Assembly: GCA_902787185.1 (NCBI GenBank)
Contig: CADAFP010000004.1
Span: forward strand, 1 to 64,000
From: an uncultured Bacteroidales bacterium
GTDB lineage: Bacteria; Bacteroidota; Bacteroidia; Bacteroidales; Muribaculaceae
DNA: 64,000 nucleotides
Direction of reading: 5' to 3'
Under the pieces are notes generated by a model. That model searched no databases and was not told where the DNA came from. It saw nothing but the letters and a program-made list of their open reading frames with translations. Shown one piece after another: positions 51,780 through 61,350 of the stretch. How positions within the stretch are numbered: position 1 is the stretch's first letter; each line of letters starts with the position of its first letter. The position numbers and the translations under genes were made by a program.

Positions 51780-54071
51780 TCATTCTTCGGGGTTAATGAT
51801 GTAATCAATCATGTCAGTAACGTCAACGATATCAATAAGATTATCCTGGTTGTAATCCATCGCTTCAACCACGACATTATCGGTGATATCGTAAAGGATA
51901 TAGTCGATTAAGCGCACGATGTCATCTATGCCGATAAAACCGTCACCGTTGACGTCGCCAGGGATAACCATATTACTCAGCAGGTACATGGCACCGGCCC
52001 AAGCGTCGATTTTGCCATTGGCACCGAAACGGTACCCGGTTTCTGACATGGTGAAACTGTCCTTGATTGACGTCTCGGCAATGATTCGTTTGATGTCACC
52101 AGGTGACAGGTCGGGCTTAATCTGGAGCCACTGTGCGATGATGCCGGCCACTGTCGGCGCTGCCATCGACGTTCCTGTCAATGCGCCCCAAGTGTTATAG
52201 TACTCATCGCGCATGGATGCTGCATTTCCCCAGGCATAAGAGGAGTATCGGCTAACGGCTGATACAACATTAACGGCAGGAGCAGTAATGGTAGGCAATG
52301 CTTTACCAGTGGGGCCATAACCGCTGATTTGGAAACTCGTGTATCTGTAGTTCGACCCCACAGTCGGATTGAAGTTATCATAAACGAGACCTTCATTCTT
52401 GATGGAATAATAGCAATTGCGTCCGATGTAACCACCTGCCGAGATGATAGAATCGGCAACAGCGTAAGTGCCTATTGAAACATAATCCGATGGTGCCCTG
52501 AAATAATCATTCACAGCACGGGTTACCGTGTCGCCGTTTTCGTTTACCTCTTCAACATAAACTGTACCTACATTGTTACGGCTGATTCTTCCATGGCATG
52601 CCCATGCATCAACCATGCAAGAACTTGCTAACCTGGGGTTGGTCACACTGGGTGGATAAACTGAGATACAGATATGGTAGCGGCTCGTACGGCCTCCATT
52701 ATCGTTTTCCCAGTAGCTTTTGGTTCTCAGATTATGGACATTGGCATCCAGGTCAAATTTATAGTTATTAGGATTAAGGGAAATCAGCGCGGCAAGATAA
52801 CCAGTGCCGTTGGCTGGGTCTGGCTCGAAATAATCGCTGAATTCCGAAGGGTCGATACGGGCATAGGACGTGATATAGTTCGATTTCCACACGATACGCC
52901 CGGTCAACTTATCAAGAATGAAGAATTGGCAGACAGGTCGAGTGTTCTTCGCTCGATTCCAGATATCCACTTGAACATGTTCATAGTAATAGGCATCATC
53001 ATTTCTTGAGTTGTCGCAACCCACCAGAATACTCATGGGTGCAGTGGGGGTCGAGTTGCCATAGGCGTAAAAGTTTTTCGCCCCGTTGTTGCCAGCGGCA
53101 ATAACAAAGATGCGGCCAGGCCCTACGAGTTGGCTGATGGTTTTGGAAATCCTGTCCTGACCGTCATGCGGGCCGAAGGGTGTACTCACGCTCATGCTGA
53201 TAACACAAGGTTTGCCAACGCTGTCAGCATAAGAGTAGATGTACTTGATGCAGTTCAAGACTTCGGTCTCAAGGAATCCCCACTTGAATGTTGAAGGGGC
53301 ACACAGCACGATGTCGGAGCCAGGTGCCATACCTCCATAGCCGTTCACATGGGTGCCGGCAGCGATGCTTGCGGTGTGAGTGCCATGGTAGCCCGAGGGG
53401 TCATCGGTGGTCATTGTATCAAGCTGAGCCCCCATGAACACGGTGCCAGGCATAGTGTTACCGCCAATGACAACAGGATGGCCAGTACTGTCGGCCGTGT
53501 TATAAACCCTTACGATGCGGGAGATATTCCTGTTGTCAGCCCGCATGAAGGCGCGATGCCTGAAATCAAAGCCAAAATCGATGATTCCCACCACGACGCC
53601 AGTGCCGTCATAGCCTTTGGGCAGGCCGAATTCTGAGCCGTTAATCAACTGTCCGGCATGTGTCACGCTCAGCGTGGTGTCGGTACACACATCAACGGTT
53701 CGGCTGATTTCGACATTGGTGACACCTACCATTCCGCAAACGTAATCCAATCGGCTCATGGGAATTTGGGCAGTGACAAAGCCATCAAACTCGCAATTGA
53801 CCTTGACGCCCGCAGCCTTCAGCGACGGGATGACGCTACTGTCTCGGATGTCGATAAAGGCATCAATCATCTCCATGCCATCGATGAGGCGTGGCTGAGC
53901 GTAACTGAGTGTCTGGCTGGCCCAATTGGGGACGTTTGGCAGTTTGGTCATTTCCAGATAGTTTGCCCGCTCGAGATAGAAGTGTTGCACCGACGAGGGC
54001 AAATTGTTTTTTAGTTGGCCGCTTGCTGCCAATGCCAACAATATGCTTGCAACAAATAATAACTTTTTCAT
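51780..54071 (-). CDS. Secreted S8 serine peptidase, paralogue, with dockerin-like tail
   Basis: A 763-residue protein built like its neighbour: signal peptide (MKKLLFVASILLALAASG), propeptide, Asp in VVVGIIDFGFD, His in YHGTHTASIAAGTHV, Asn in AAGNNG and Ser in TGTSMAAPTVAG, and two calcium-loop repeats at the end (GDVNGDGFIGIDD, DYNQDNLIDIVD). The second loop is less canonical. Two diverged copies in tandem suggest an old duplication with different substrates. It starts 37 bp after the GH53 gene ends, so the three may form one operon. Confidence 0.92.
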   Translation of the reverse strand: MKKLLFVASILLALAASGQLKNNLPSSVQHFYLERANYLEMTKLPNVPNWASQTLSYAQPRLIDGMEMIDAFIDIRDSSVIPSLKAAGVKVNCEFDGFVTAQIPMSRLDYVCGMVGVTNVEISRTVDVCTDTTLSVTHAGQLINGSEFGLPKGYDGTGVVVGIIDFGFDFRHRAFMRADNRNISRIVRVYNTADSTGHPVVIGGNTMPGTVFMGAQLDTMTTDDPSGYHGTHTASIAAGTHVNGYGGMAPGSDIVLCAPSTFKWGFLETEVLNCIKYIYSYADSVGKPCVISMSVSTPFGPHDGQDRISKTISQLVGPGRIFVIAAGNNGAKNFYAYGNSTPTAPMSILVGCDNSRNDDAYYYEHVQVDIWNRAKNTRPVCQFFILDKLTGRIVWKSNYITSYARIDPSEFSDYFEPDPANGTGYLAALISLNPNNYKFDLDANVHNLRTKSYWENDNGGRTSRYHICISVYPPSVTNPRLASSCMVDAWACHGRISRNNVGTVYVEEVNENGDTVTRAVNDYFRAPSDYVSIGTYAVADSIISAGGYIGRNCYYSIKNEGLVYDNFNPTVGSNYRYTSFQISGYGPTGKALPTITAPAVNVVSAVSRYSSYAWGNAASMRDEYYNTWGALTGTSMAAPTVAGIIAQWLQIKPDLSPGDIKRIIAETSIKDSFTMSETGYRFGANGKIDAWAGAMYLLSNMVIPGDVNGDGFIGIDDIVRLIDYILYDITDNVVVEAMDYNQDNLIDIVDVTDMIDYIINPEE

Positions 54072-54108
54072 TGATGATTTCTATTTTGATGTAATCTATT
54101 CAAATTAA

Positions 54109-55791
54109 TTATTGCTCCAGAATGATGTCGATGAGCGAGGTGACATCATTAATGGTGTAGTTACCGCTCTGATCCACATCGGCATTGATGGCATTGAACT
54201 CTGTGACTTCTTCTCCCAGAATATAGTCAATCAGGATGGTCACGTCGGCAATATCAACGAAGCCGTTACCGTTCACGTCGCCAAGCAGGACAACGGGTTG
54301 AGGCACGATGACATCAAGCCTGAACGTGAGGTTGTCCGCATCAAAGGTGAACAGGTAGTCGCTACCGTCACCAGTGAAGTAGTAGGAGTAGTTGTTGTTG
54401 CGCTTGGCAGTGGAATATTGCGTGCCTGTGCTGATAGTCGTTGTGGCAGTGGGGCCATAGCGGTAGGTGCTGTTAAAAGCCGTCCAGTCGTTGTTCCATT
54501 CATTAGGACCGCCGTCAGCAAATACAAAGTAGATGGGGGCGTTGATGGTCAATGTGTCAACGTATGTGCCATTGCCCAGGTTGGTCATTTTACCCATGGG
54601 CTGCGTCAGGCTCCAGTTGCCCTCGCCACCCACGATATAGATGCTCGCGCTATCGGTAGGCTCCACAGGATCTTCACCGCTGCCGTCAAGAAAGCCTGCC
54701 ATCTCAAACAGGGCGTCCATCACTTGGCCGTTGGCATTGTCCCACCAGCCACAGTTATACCAGTCGGTGGTGACATGGTTGGTGTAGTTGATGCCATACT
54801 CGTTGGCTTCAGGGAACCACCAGTACAGGCCATTGACGTTGCTATGGGCATTCAGCGTGTTAATAAGGGCGGTGGTGAACGCCTTCTGTCCCGCTTCGGT
54901 GGCGGGCCAGGTGGATTGCAGGTCATAGTTAGCTCCACTGGGATAGTAGGCATGAGGATAGCCCGTCTCCACAATCTGGATTTTCTTGGTGGGGTAGGTG
55001 GACTCGAGAGTTGTCAACAGACCGTCGAGAACGCTCAAGTCGCCATGCCAGTAGGGATAATAACTCAGGCCGATGATGTCATAATCGCTTGTGTGGCTCT
55101 GCAGCGCCTGGTAGAACGAGGTCACGTTGCTCACGCGGCTCATCTCGGTGTGAACGACAATCTTTGCACTTGGGCAAACCTCACGGCAAGCGCGTATGCC
55201 TTGCTTGAGGTAATTGGCAAAGTTGGCGAACGTGCCATTGCCGTAGTTGGCACCGCTGGGATAACAATGTCCCGTGGGCCACAACATGCCGTAGGTCACC
55301 TCGTTGCCCACCTGGACAAAGTCGGGTTTGGCACCAGCGGCGATCATGGCGTTGAGCACACGGCACGTGTAGCTGTACACGCTGTCTCCCAGGGCACTGG
55401 TGACTGTCCATGACGATGGCGTGCTGTGCTGACCTGGGTCGGTCCAGGTGTCGCTGTAATGGATGTCCAACAGCAGGTTGAACCCGGCTGCCTTGATGCG
55501 CTGTCCCAACGCGATGACGAAGGGCAGGTCCTGGCATACGCCCTCACCTTGATCCTCGGCTCCAGCCTTTGACGGGTCAACAAACAGGCGCACACGCATG
55601 GCGTTCATGCTGTTTGACTTGAGATAACCGAGCACATCGGTGATTCTGTTACCGTTCTCGTCAAGATAACGGGCACCGCGCTCTTCATACTTCGGCAGCA
55701 GGGAAATGTCACCACCGACATACTTAACCATGGCATTGCTGATGACACTGGTGAACATCAAGCAAGCCAGCAGGAGGTAAATTTTTCTCAT
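54109..55791 (-). CDS. Secreted arabinogalactan endo-beta-1,4-galactanase, GH53
   Basis: A 560-residue protein with a signal peptide (about 1-20). The GH53 barrel (about 22-370) starts YVGGDISLLPKYEERG. Its acid/base Glu is in FVQVGNEVTYGMLWPTG and its nucleophile Glu in IQIVETGYP. A beta-sandwich module of about 110 residues (IYIVGGEGNWSL) of the type used for starch or glycan binding follows, then a dockerin-like pair (GDVNGNGFVDIAD, DVDQSGNYTINDV). It degrades galactan side chains of pectin outside the cell. No SusC/SusD pair is visible next to it. Confidence 0.93.
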   Translation of the reverse strand: MRKIYLLLACLMFTSVISNAMVKYVGGDISLLPKYEERGARYLDENGNRITDVLGYLKSNSMNAMRVRLFVDPSKAGAEDQGEGVCQDLPFVIALGQRIKAAGFNLLLDIHYSDTWTDPGQHSTPSSWTVTSALGDSVYSYTCRVLNAMIAAGAKPDFVQVGNEVTYGMLWPTGHCYPSGANYGNGTFANFANYLKQGIRACREVCPSAKIVVHTEMSRVSNVTSFYQALQSHTSDYDIIGLSYYPYWHGDLSVLDGLLTTLESTYPTKKIQIVETGYPHAYYPSGANYDLQSTWPATEAGQKAFTTALINTLNAHSNVNGLYWWFPEANEYGINYTNHVTTDWYNCGWWDNANGQVMDALFEMAGFLDGSGEDPVEPTDSASIYIVGGEGNWSLTQPMGKMTNLGNGTYVDTLTINAPIYFVFADGGPNEWNNDWTAFNSTYRYGPTATTTISTGTQYSTAKRNNNYSYYFTGDGSDYLFTFDADNLTFRLDVIVPQPVVLLGDVNGNGFVDIADVTILIDYILGEEVTEFNAINADVDQSGNYTINDVTSLIDIILEQ

Positions 55792-55820
55792 GATGGATGC
55801 GTTTAGTTGATTTTTGCTTG

Positions 55821-55828
55821 CAAATTTA
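55821..55828 (-). promoter_or_regulatory. TAnnTTTG -7 box of the GH53 gene
   Basis: TAAATTTG on the minus strand, 29 bp before the ATG at 55791. It may serve the galactanase and the two S8 peptidases as one unit. Confidence 0.5.
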
Positions 55829-55933
55829 ATTAAAAATCACCAAAATAGCATCATTTCTCATCACTTTTTCAACCAACAAGCGATGAAAACGGATAAAACG
55901 CATCAGAAAATATCAAAGCGTGGGATGTTTGTC

Positions 55934-56980
55934 TCAGGCATGTAGAATTTTATAAACCAGTTCCTTGAGCAGGACATACTGGCCTTGGCGTGAACCGATG
56001 CCCTTGCTGCGGGTGTCACATTCACGCAGGTAGCCGATGACGTTGATCAGCGAGCGCGTGTTATACATGCGTGTCGTCTCGAGGAACTTGCGGGCACGCC
56101 ACTGGCTGCGGGTACCCACAGCAGCCATGATGCCCTCGGCGGTCTTGTCGTACGCCGTGGATGCCAGCAACACGCCAGAGAAGAAGGAGAACAGCATCGC
56201 CACGGTGGCCATCGACGGATTGTTCTTGGGGTTGCGCTCAAAGTAATCCACGATACGGAACGCTTTAGCGGCGTCACGGCGACTCAGCGCGTCTTCCAAC
56301 TCAAAGTTGTTGAAATCCTTGCTGATGCCGATGTTCTGCTCGATGAGCAGCGGCGTGATGTTCTTGTCGCTGGCCAATATATACAGCTTGTCAAGCTCGC
56401 TGTACAGGCGGGCGATGTCGGTGCCGATGTGGTCGGCGAGCATACTGGTGGCCTTGGTATCGATGTTACAGCCCAATGAGTTGGCGTAGCTCCCGATCAG
56501 GGCATTGAGGTCTCGCCCTTCTTTCACCTTGTTAGAATCAAAGACGACACCGCTCTTAGCATCCTTCAACGCGTCCAGGAAAGGCTTACTTTTTAACGCT
56601 CCTTCCTTGTGACAGATGACGAGGATAGTTGTGGCTAATGGCCGTTCGGCATAGGATGCAAACAGGTCTAGGTCATTCTTGTGGCCCGGCTGCTTGGCAA
56701 TGAGTTGCGCCTCACGCACCACAACAACCTTGCGCTCGGCGAAGGTGGGGTATTGCTGGCAGGTGCTGATGACTTCGCGCACGTTGGCGTTGTTGCCGTA
56801 GAAAACCGATAGGTTGAAGTCGCGCTGATCCTCATCGAGAGCCGTCTCGATGATAAGTTCTTGCAATCGGTCGATGAAGTAAGGCTCCTCGCCCTGCAAG
56901 ACGTAGATGTTCCTGAAAGAGCCTCCTTTGATCTCCTTGCTCAGTGCGGCAAACGTTATCGTTTCTCTTTTTACTGCCAT
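55934..56980 (-). CDS. holA: DNA polymerase III subunit delta
   Basis: A 348-residue protein of HolA length. The N-terminal AAA+-like part has FRNIYVLQGEEPYFIDRLQELI, NVREVISTCQQYPTFAERKVVVVREA and a domain with GRDLNALIGSYANSLGC. The helical C-terminal collar domain has FNNFELEDALSRRDAAKAFRI. Delta opens the sliding clamp as part of the clamp loader. The length and start region are complete. Confidence 0.95.
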   Translation of the reverse strand: MAVKRETITFAALSKEIKGGSFRNIYVLQGEEPYFIDRLQELIIETALDEDQRDFNLSVFYGNNANVREVISTCQQYPTFAERKVVVVREAQLIAKQPGHKNDLDLFASYAERPLATTILVICHKEGALKSKPFLDALKDAKSGVVFDSNKVKEGRDLNALIGSYANSLGCNIDTKATSMLADHIGTDIARLYSELDKLYILASDKNITPLLIEQNIGISKDFNNFELEDALSRRDAAKAFRIVDYFERNPKNNPSMATVAMLFSFFSGVLLASTAYDKTAEGIMAAVGTRSQWRARKFLETTRMYNTRSLINVIGYLRECDTRSKGIGSRQGQYVLLKELVYKILHA

Positions 56981-57005
56981 AAAAATAATGAGGAATAAAC
57001 TGTGG

Positions 57006-57037
57006 CAAAATTAATGCAAGTTGAGCACAAATACAAG
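57006..57037 (-). promoter_or_regulatory. Promoter of holA
   Basis: On the minus strand CTTG (57037-57034), 20 bp, then TAATTTTG (57013-57006), 25 bp before the ATG. The -33 region overlaps the terminator of the upstream gene. Confidence 0.6.
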
Positions 57038-57058
57038 AAAAAAGTGTTTTTGTGCTCG
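57023..57058 (-). terminator. Terminator of the 57072-58727 gene
   Basis: GAGCACAAA / TTTGTGCTC arms, extended by AAGT/ACTT pairs, with an A/T-rich loop. It lies 13 bp after the minus-strand stop. Confidence 0.6.
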
Positions 57059-57071
57059 ACTTGTGCGGTCA

Positions 57072-58727
57072 TCAGGACAGAATCAAGTTGATGAGTGCGT
57101 TAATGTCGGTGATATTCACCGCATCATCGCCGTTGACGTCACCTGCATCATCAAAAACGCCCCTTAAAATCATGTCAATAACGGCATTGATGTCGGCGAT
57201 GTTCACGCTGCCGTCGCCGTTCACGTCACCTGTCAATGCGTCCCTGATGAGGTCATCCACAATCTGCCCGAAATAGGGATGCCAATTCTCGTTGGCTTGA
57301 TAGGCGCCAGCCGTCCCTTGAGGGACATGAAGCGTGCGTCCGGAATAGTCAAAATTACCACCTTCGGTCCATACCACGAAAATACAGTCTCCACTATCTA
57401 CATTTGAAAGGTTGGCGATGTGACTAAACACCTCTTTCAGTCCGTCGCAGTAAGCGAATGCGTAGCTGCCGATGGAGTCAACTGAACTGGGTATGGTGGC
57501 GCTCATCAGGCTGCTGCATCCGGCGAACGCATCGCTGCCGATGGTTTTGACGGAGTTAGGGATGATTACGTTCTCCAGGCTGATGCAACCGGCAAACAAT
57601 TTGGCATTGATGGTTTTAATGGAGTTGGGGATGGACACGTCCGTCAGTTCATAGCAGTCCAGGAAAGCTGCTTTGCCGATGTGTTTGACAGAGTTGGCAA
57701 TGGTGGCGCTTGTCAGCCCTCCACAACCCTCAAACGCGCTTTTGCCGATGTATTTAACGGGGCTGGGGATGGTGATGCTCATCAGACCGCTGCAGGAGTA
57801 GAACGCGGCATCGCCGATGGTGTCTACCGAGTTAGGGATAATCGTGTTTTGGCCCCCCACAATCAGGGTATTGCTTGCTGTCTCAATGATGGCGTTACAA
57901 TCATCACGGGAATCGTATTTCTCGTTTTCGGCAGCCACGGTGATGCTCGACAGACTCCCGCAGTCACTGAATGCGATTTTGCCGATAGAGTTAACCGATT
58001 TACCGATGGTGACGCTCGTCAGTCCGCTGCAGCCAAAGAAGGCTGCTTCGCCGATGCTCTTGACCGAGTCGGGAATGATGGCGCTTGTCAGTCCGGTGCA
58101 GTAGTAGAATGCCCTATCGCCGATGGCGGTGATAGTGTCGGTGATGACAGTGTTTTGACATCCCACAATCAATTTATTGGTTGCGGTCTCAATGATGGCG
58201 TTACAATCATCACGGGAATCGTATTTCTTGTTTCCGTTTTTAACTGAGAGTGTTGTCAGACCACCGCAATCACCGAACGCAATGTCACCGATAGAGGTGA
58301 CTGAGGCGGGGATGGTGACAACTGTCAGGCCGATGCAGCCAGCGAACGCGCCCCGGCCGATGGTGGTGACGGAACTGGGGATGGTGATGTTCATCAGTCC
58401 GCTACAGTCAAGGAATGCCTCCTCGCCGATGCCGGTAATGGTGTTGGGTAGGGTGATGTGCGTCAATCCCACACAATGAGAGAACGCAAGATCGCCAATG
58501 GCAATGACTTCATAGGTGGTGTCATTATAGGTGACGGTACTGGGGATAATCACTTCGCCGGTGTAATTGTCGTTATCGTTCCAGACATTCTTGTCACCGT
58601 AGGTAACGGTGACGGTTGTGTCGGTTTTATTGTAATAGATGCTATCCACTTCAAAGTCATAGGCGGTGGCGGTGGCTGGCAGCAGCAGGGCCAGCAGCAG
58701 GAGTGCGGATGTGAGCAGGTGGTTCAT
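57072..58727 (-). CDS. BspA-like LRR_5 surface protein with dockerin-like tail
   Basis: A 551-residue protein. Signal peptide MNHLLTSALLLLALLLPATATA, an N-terminal cap (VDSIYYNKTDTTVTVTYG), about a dozen leucine-rich repeats of the LRR_5/BspA type (AFxGCxGLTSVTIPxSVxSIG, about 80-440), a short FDYSGRTLHVPQGT linker and two dockerin-like loops. BspA-like proteins bind host or food proteins and other microbes. The start at 58727 is set by the signal peptide. Two blocks containing NKYDSRDDCNAIIETA-type units are near copies, so internal duplication is evident. Confidence 0.88.
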   Translation of the reverse strand: MNHLLTSALLLLALLLPATATAYDFEVDSIYYNKTDTTVTVTYGDKNVWNDNDNYTGEVIIPSTVTYNDTTYEVIAIGDLAFSHCVGLTHITLPNTITGIGEEAFLDCSGLMNITIPSSVTTIGRGAFAGCIGLTVVTIPASVTSIGDIAFGDCGGLTTLSVKNGNKKYDSRDDCNAIIETATNKLIVGCQNTVITDTITAIGDRAFYYCTGLTSAIIPDSVKSIGEAAFFGCSGLTSVTIGKSVNSIGKIAFSDCGSLSSITVAAENEKYDSRDDCNAIIETASNTLIVGGQNTIIPNSVDTIGDAAFYSCSGLMSITIPSPVKYIGKSAFEGCGGLTSATIANSVKHIGKAAFLDCYELTDVSIPNSIKTINAKLFAGCISLENVIIPNSVKTIGSDAFAGCSSLMSATIPSSVDSIGSYAFAYCDGLKEVFSHIANLSNVDSGDCIFVVWTEGGNFDYSGRTLHVPQGTAGAYQANENWHPYFGQIVDDLIRDALTGDVNGDGSVNIADINAVIDMILRGVFDDAGDVNGDDAVNITDINALINLILS

Positions 58728-58763
58728 AGTCGTTACTGTTATGATTGTTTCAGAATCTTGATG

Positions 58764-58771
58764 CAAAATTA
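58764..58771 (-). promoter_or_regulatory. -7 box of the 57072-58727 gene
   Basis: TAATTTTG on the minus strand, with TTG about 20 bp upstream, 36 bp before the ATG. Confidence 0.55.
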
Positions 58772-58984
58772 GGAGAAATAACCAAAGAAAGCAACTTTTT
58801 CTTTCACGAATCACACTATGGCACGCAACCGAATCCATTTTCTGGCCACCACTGGGCTCTGATTCAACAGTTTTTTAACGGATTCATTGTTCTTGATGGA
58901 TTATAAATCCAAGTTAATCTGCGCAATTTTCGGGCAGTTTATTATTTTATTCTGATGCGAGGTGTGAATTAGTCGGATTTTTTG

Positions 58985-58992
58985 TACATTTG
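58985..58992 (+). promoter_or_regulatory. -7 box of the 59051-60745 gene
   Basis: TACATTTG, 58 bp before the ATG. The -33 element is weak. Confidence 0.5.
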
Positions 58993-59050
58993 CGTGATGG
59001 TTACATGATTGTTTTGAATTGTTTAACTCATTATCAATACCACCAAAATT

Positions 59051-60745
59051 ATGAACAAGAATAAATTACTTTCAAAGATGTTGTTTGTGATGGCCATCAT
59101 GGTCTGTGCAGGCGCTTTTACGTTATCGGCTGCCGACTTCTTGGTAGATGGTATCTATTACAATGTGATTAACGACAATGAGGTAGAGGTGACCAGCCCT
59201 GACTCAGTCAAGTATGCTGGCGAGGTGTTCATTCCATCGACTATAGTCAGTGACGGCACGACCTATCGTGTCACACGCATCGGCCGAAACGCTTTTTGCA
59301 GTTGCAAGGACTTGACCTTGGTTGATATCCCCGAGGGTGTTACCTCGCTTGGCTTCCAAGCTTTCTGTTCTTGCACGGCGCTCGAGAATGTCGATTTGCC
59401 TAACTCGCTGGTGACGCTTGAGGATTATGCGTTCTACGGCTGTTCTTCATTCACTTCGTTCAATATCCCGAGAAATGTCGCTGAAATTGGCTATATGACG
59501 ATCAAGGGATGCCGCCAGTTGCAGTACTTCACCTGCAGTTCGCTCAATCAGCACTTCAAGGCTGTTGACGGCGTACTGTACAGCAAGGATATGAAAGTGC
59601 TGTTCAGCTATCCGCAAGCCGCTTCGGCTACCACCTTTGCCGTTCCCAGTCCAGTTGCCAGGATTCATGAGTATTGTTTCATGTCCTGTACTAACCTGAC
59701 TGAGGTCACCCTACCCGAGACGCTCCGTCACATCGAGATGAACATCTTCAGGGGTTGTCGCAATCTTGAATCTTGCTATATTCCTGATAGTGTCAACTAT
59801 ATGGGCGTTACGGTGTTCGGAACATGCACCAATCTCAAGAGCGTGCATCTTCCCGCCAATCTCGATTCCATTCTGAGTAGCACTTTTTCTGACTGCACAA
59901 GCCTCACCGAAGTCACTATCCCCCGTAAGGTGAAATTCATTGGAGAGTATTGCTTCTATGATTCTGGTGTCAAGACGGTGAATATTGAGGAGGGCAGTAT
60001 GCTTGAGACTTTAGCCCATGATGCGTTCTCCCATAGCCCCATAGAAGCCATTGACCTGCCAAATACCGTTAAGACAATTGACTATCAGGCTTTCATCAAC
60101 TGCCAGTCATTGAGGAAGGTCCACATGAGTGAAGGGCTTACGACTATTGGCGGTGCTGCATTTACCTTATGTCCTTTGCTGGAAGAAGGCTACATTCCAG
60201 GCGGGGTTTCCGTTATTCGTAATGCCTTTACCGACGACATCTCGTTAAAGCGGATGCAAATCGGCAAGAAAGATTCCGCGCCGGGAGTCACGTTGATTAA
60301 GAATGCGGGTATTTGTGGGTGCCCACTTGAATATTTGGAATTGGGTGCCAATGTGGACTCGCTGGAAAGCATCGCTTTGGCTAATCTTGAACACCTCAAG
60401 GTGCTCATCAGCTGGGCTGCAATACCCCCGCATTGTAACAGCAACTATAGCTCATTCCTCCCTGATCCCCAACGATTGAATGCCATCCTCTATGTTCCCA
60501 AGGCATCTTTGGAAGCTTATCAGACAGCCAACGATTGGAAGAACTTCAGGACCATCGTGCCCATCGAGGACGTGGGCGACATCAACGGCAGCGGAGCAAT
60601 TGAGATTGCCGACGTCACCGACCTGATTGACCAAGTGCTGGCAGGTGAGATTGAGAATCCCGCCATTTCCGACGTTGATTTTGACGGTATGGTAGGCATC
60701 AGTGATGTGACAGGCCTTATCGACAAGATCCTATCAGGAAACTAA
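59051..60745 (+). CDS. BspA-like LRR_5 surface protein with dockerin-like tail
   Basis: A 564-residue protein. Signal peptide (about 1-28, ending LSAA), a cap (FLVDGIYYNVINDNEVEV) like that of the divergent neighbour, LRR_5 repeats (about 75-430) with the AFxxCxxLxxVxIPxxVxxIG pattern, a linker (LYVPKASLEAYQTANDW) and two dockerin-like loops (GDINGSGAIEIAD, DVDFDGMVGISDV). The repeats are more diverged than in the neighbour. It is probably a surface adhesin, and the divergent pair may be regulated together. Confidence 0.88.
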   Translation: MNKNKLLSKMLFVMAIMVCAGAFTLSAADFLVDGIYYNVINDNEVEVTSPDSVKYAGEVFIPSTIVSDGTTYRVTRIGRNAFCSCKDLTLVDIPEGVTSLGFQAFCSCTALENVDLPNSLVTLEDYAFYGCSSFTSFNIPRNVAEIGYMTIKGCRQLQYFTCSSLNQHFKAVDGVLYSKDMKVLFSYPQAASATTFAVPSPVARIHEYCFMSCTNLTEVTLPETLRHIEMNIFRGCRNLESCYIPDSVNYMGVTVFGTCTNLKSVHLPANLDSILSSTFSDCTSLTEVTIPRKVKFIGEYCFYDSGVKTVNIEEGSMLETLAHDAFSHSPIEAIDLPNTVKTIDYQAFINCQSLRKVHMSEGLTTIGGAAFTLCPLLEEGYIPGGVSVIRNAFTDDISLKRMQIGKKDSAPGVTLIKNAGICGCPLEYLELGANVDSLESIALANLEHLKVLISWAAIPPHCNSNYSSFLPDPQRLNAILYVPKASLEAYQTANDWKNFRTIVPIEDVGDINGSGAIEIADVTDLIDQVLAGEIENPAISDVDFDGMVGISDVTGLIDKILSGN

Positions 60746-60770
60746 AGGGAAAGAAACATATAAAAGAAAC

Positions 60771-60802
60771 GAGGGTGATACATTCAGTGATGGATCACCC
60801 TC
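60771..60802. terminator. Bidirectional terminator
   Basis: GAGGGTGAT / ATCACCCTC arms with a 14-nt loop between convergent genes. A second hairpin ACCGAGGC-TTT-GCCTCGGT follows at 60815-60833. Confidence 0.65.
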
Positions 60803-60864
60803 ATTGTTAAGTGGACCGAGGCTTTGCCTCGGTTTGTAGTCTTACAGTGCCTCGCCTTTCAGGC

Positions 60865-61242
60865 TCACTCTGCCTCGGCAATAAGTTCGATTTCGACAAG
60901 GGCGCCCTTGGGCAGGTCCTTGACGGCGAATGCGCAGCGGGCGGGGTAGGGTGCCGTGAAGTACTCGGCATAGACCTCGTTCATCGGGCCGAAGTTGGCG
61001 ATGTCGCTGAGGAATACGGTGGTCTTCACAACGTTCTTCAGGTCGAGACCTTCGCTCTGCAGGATGGCGCGTGCGTTCTTGAGGCTCTGGTGAGTCTGCT
61101 CCTGTACGCCACCCTCGGGGAAGGCGCCCGTCTCAGGGATAATGGGCAGCTGGCCCGAAACGAATACTAAATTGCCGGTGCGGATAGCCTGGCTGTAAGG
61201 ACCGATGGCAGCAGGTGCCTTGTCAGTGTTTAATGCTTTCAT
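60865..61242 (-). CDS. ridA: RidA family enamine/imine deaminase
   Basis: A 125-residue protein with the complete RidA pattern: IGPYSQAI, VFVSGQLP, TVFLSDIANF, VYAEYF and the substrate-binding Arg in PARCAFAV, ending LVEIELIA. RidA removes reactive 2-aminoacrylate and other enamines made by PLP enzymes. Cytosolic, forming trimers in the family. Confidence 0.95.
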   Translation of the reverse strand: MKALNTDKAPAAIGPYSQAIRTGNLVFVSGQLPIIPETGAFPEGGVQEQTHQSLKNARAILQSEGLDLKNVVKTTVFLSDIANFGPMNEVYAEYFTAPYPARCAFAVKDLPKGALVEIELIAEAE

Positions 61243-61291
61243 TGATAGATTAGAAGAATTGTTGTTAATTATTAATGCGAATTAGTGATGA

Positions 61292-61299
61292 CAAAGGTA
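61292..61299 (-). promoter_or_regulatory. -7 box of ridA
   Basis: TACCTTTG on the minus strand, 49 bp before the ATG. Confidence 0.5.
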
Positions 61300-61350
61300 C
61301 AAAAAAATGGCGGGCCACGACAGTTTTTTAATTGAAATTTGGCGTGAGCG

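Larger units (their letters stand above)
58728..59050. other. Divergent promoter region between two BspA-like genes
   Basis: About 320 bp with a -7 box for each gene and otherwise AT-rich sequence. I see no ORF, hairpin of note or repeat. Confidence 0.6.

Noticed and set aside
54112..55413. Plus-strand open frame opposite the GH53 gene
   Set aside because: Antisense shadow of a gene with full catalytic motifs.
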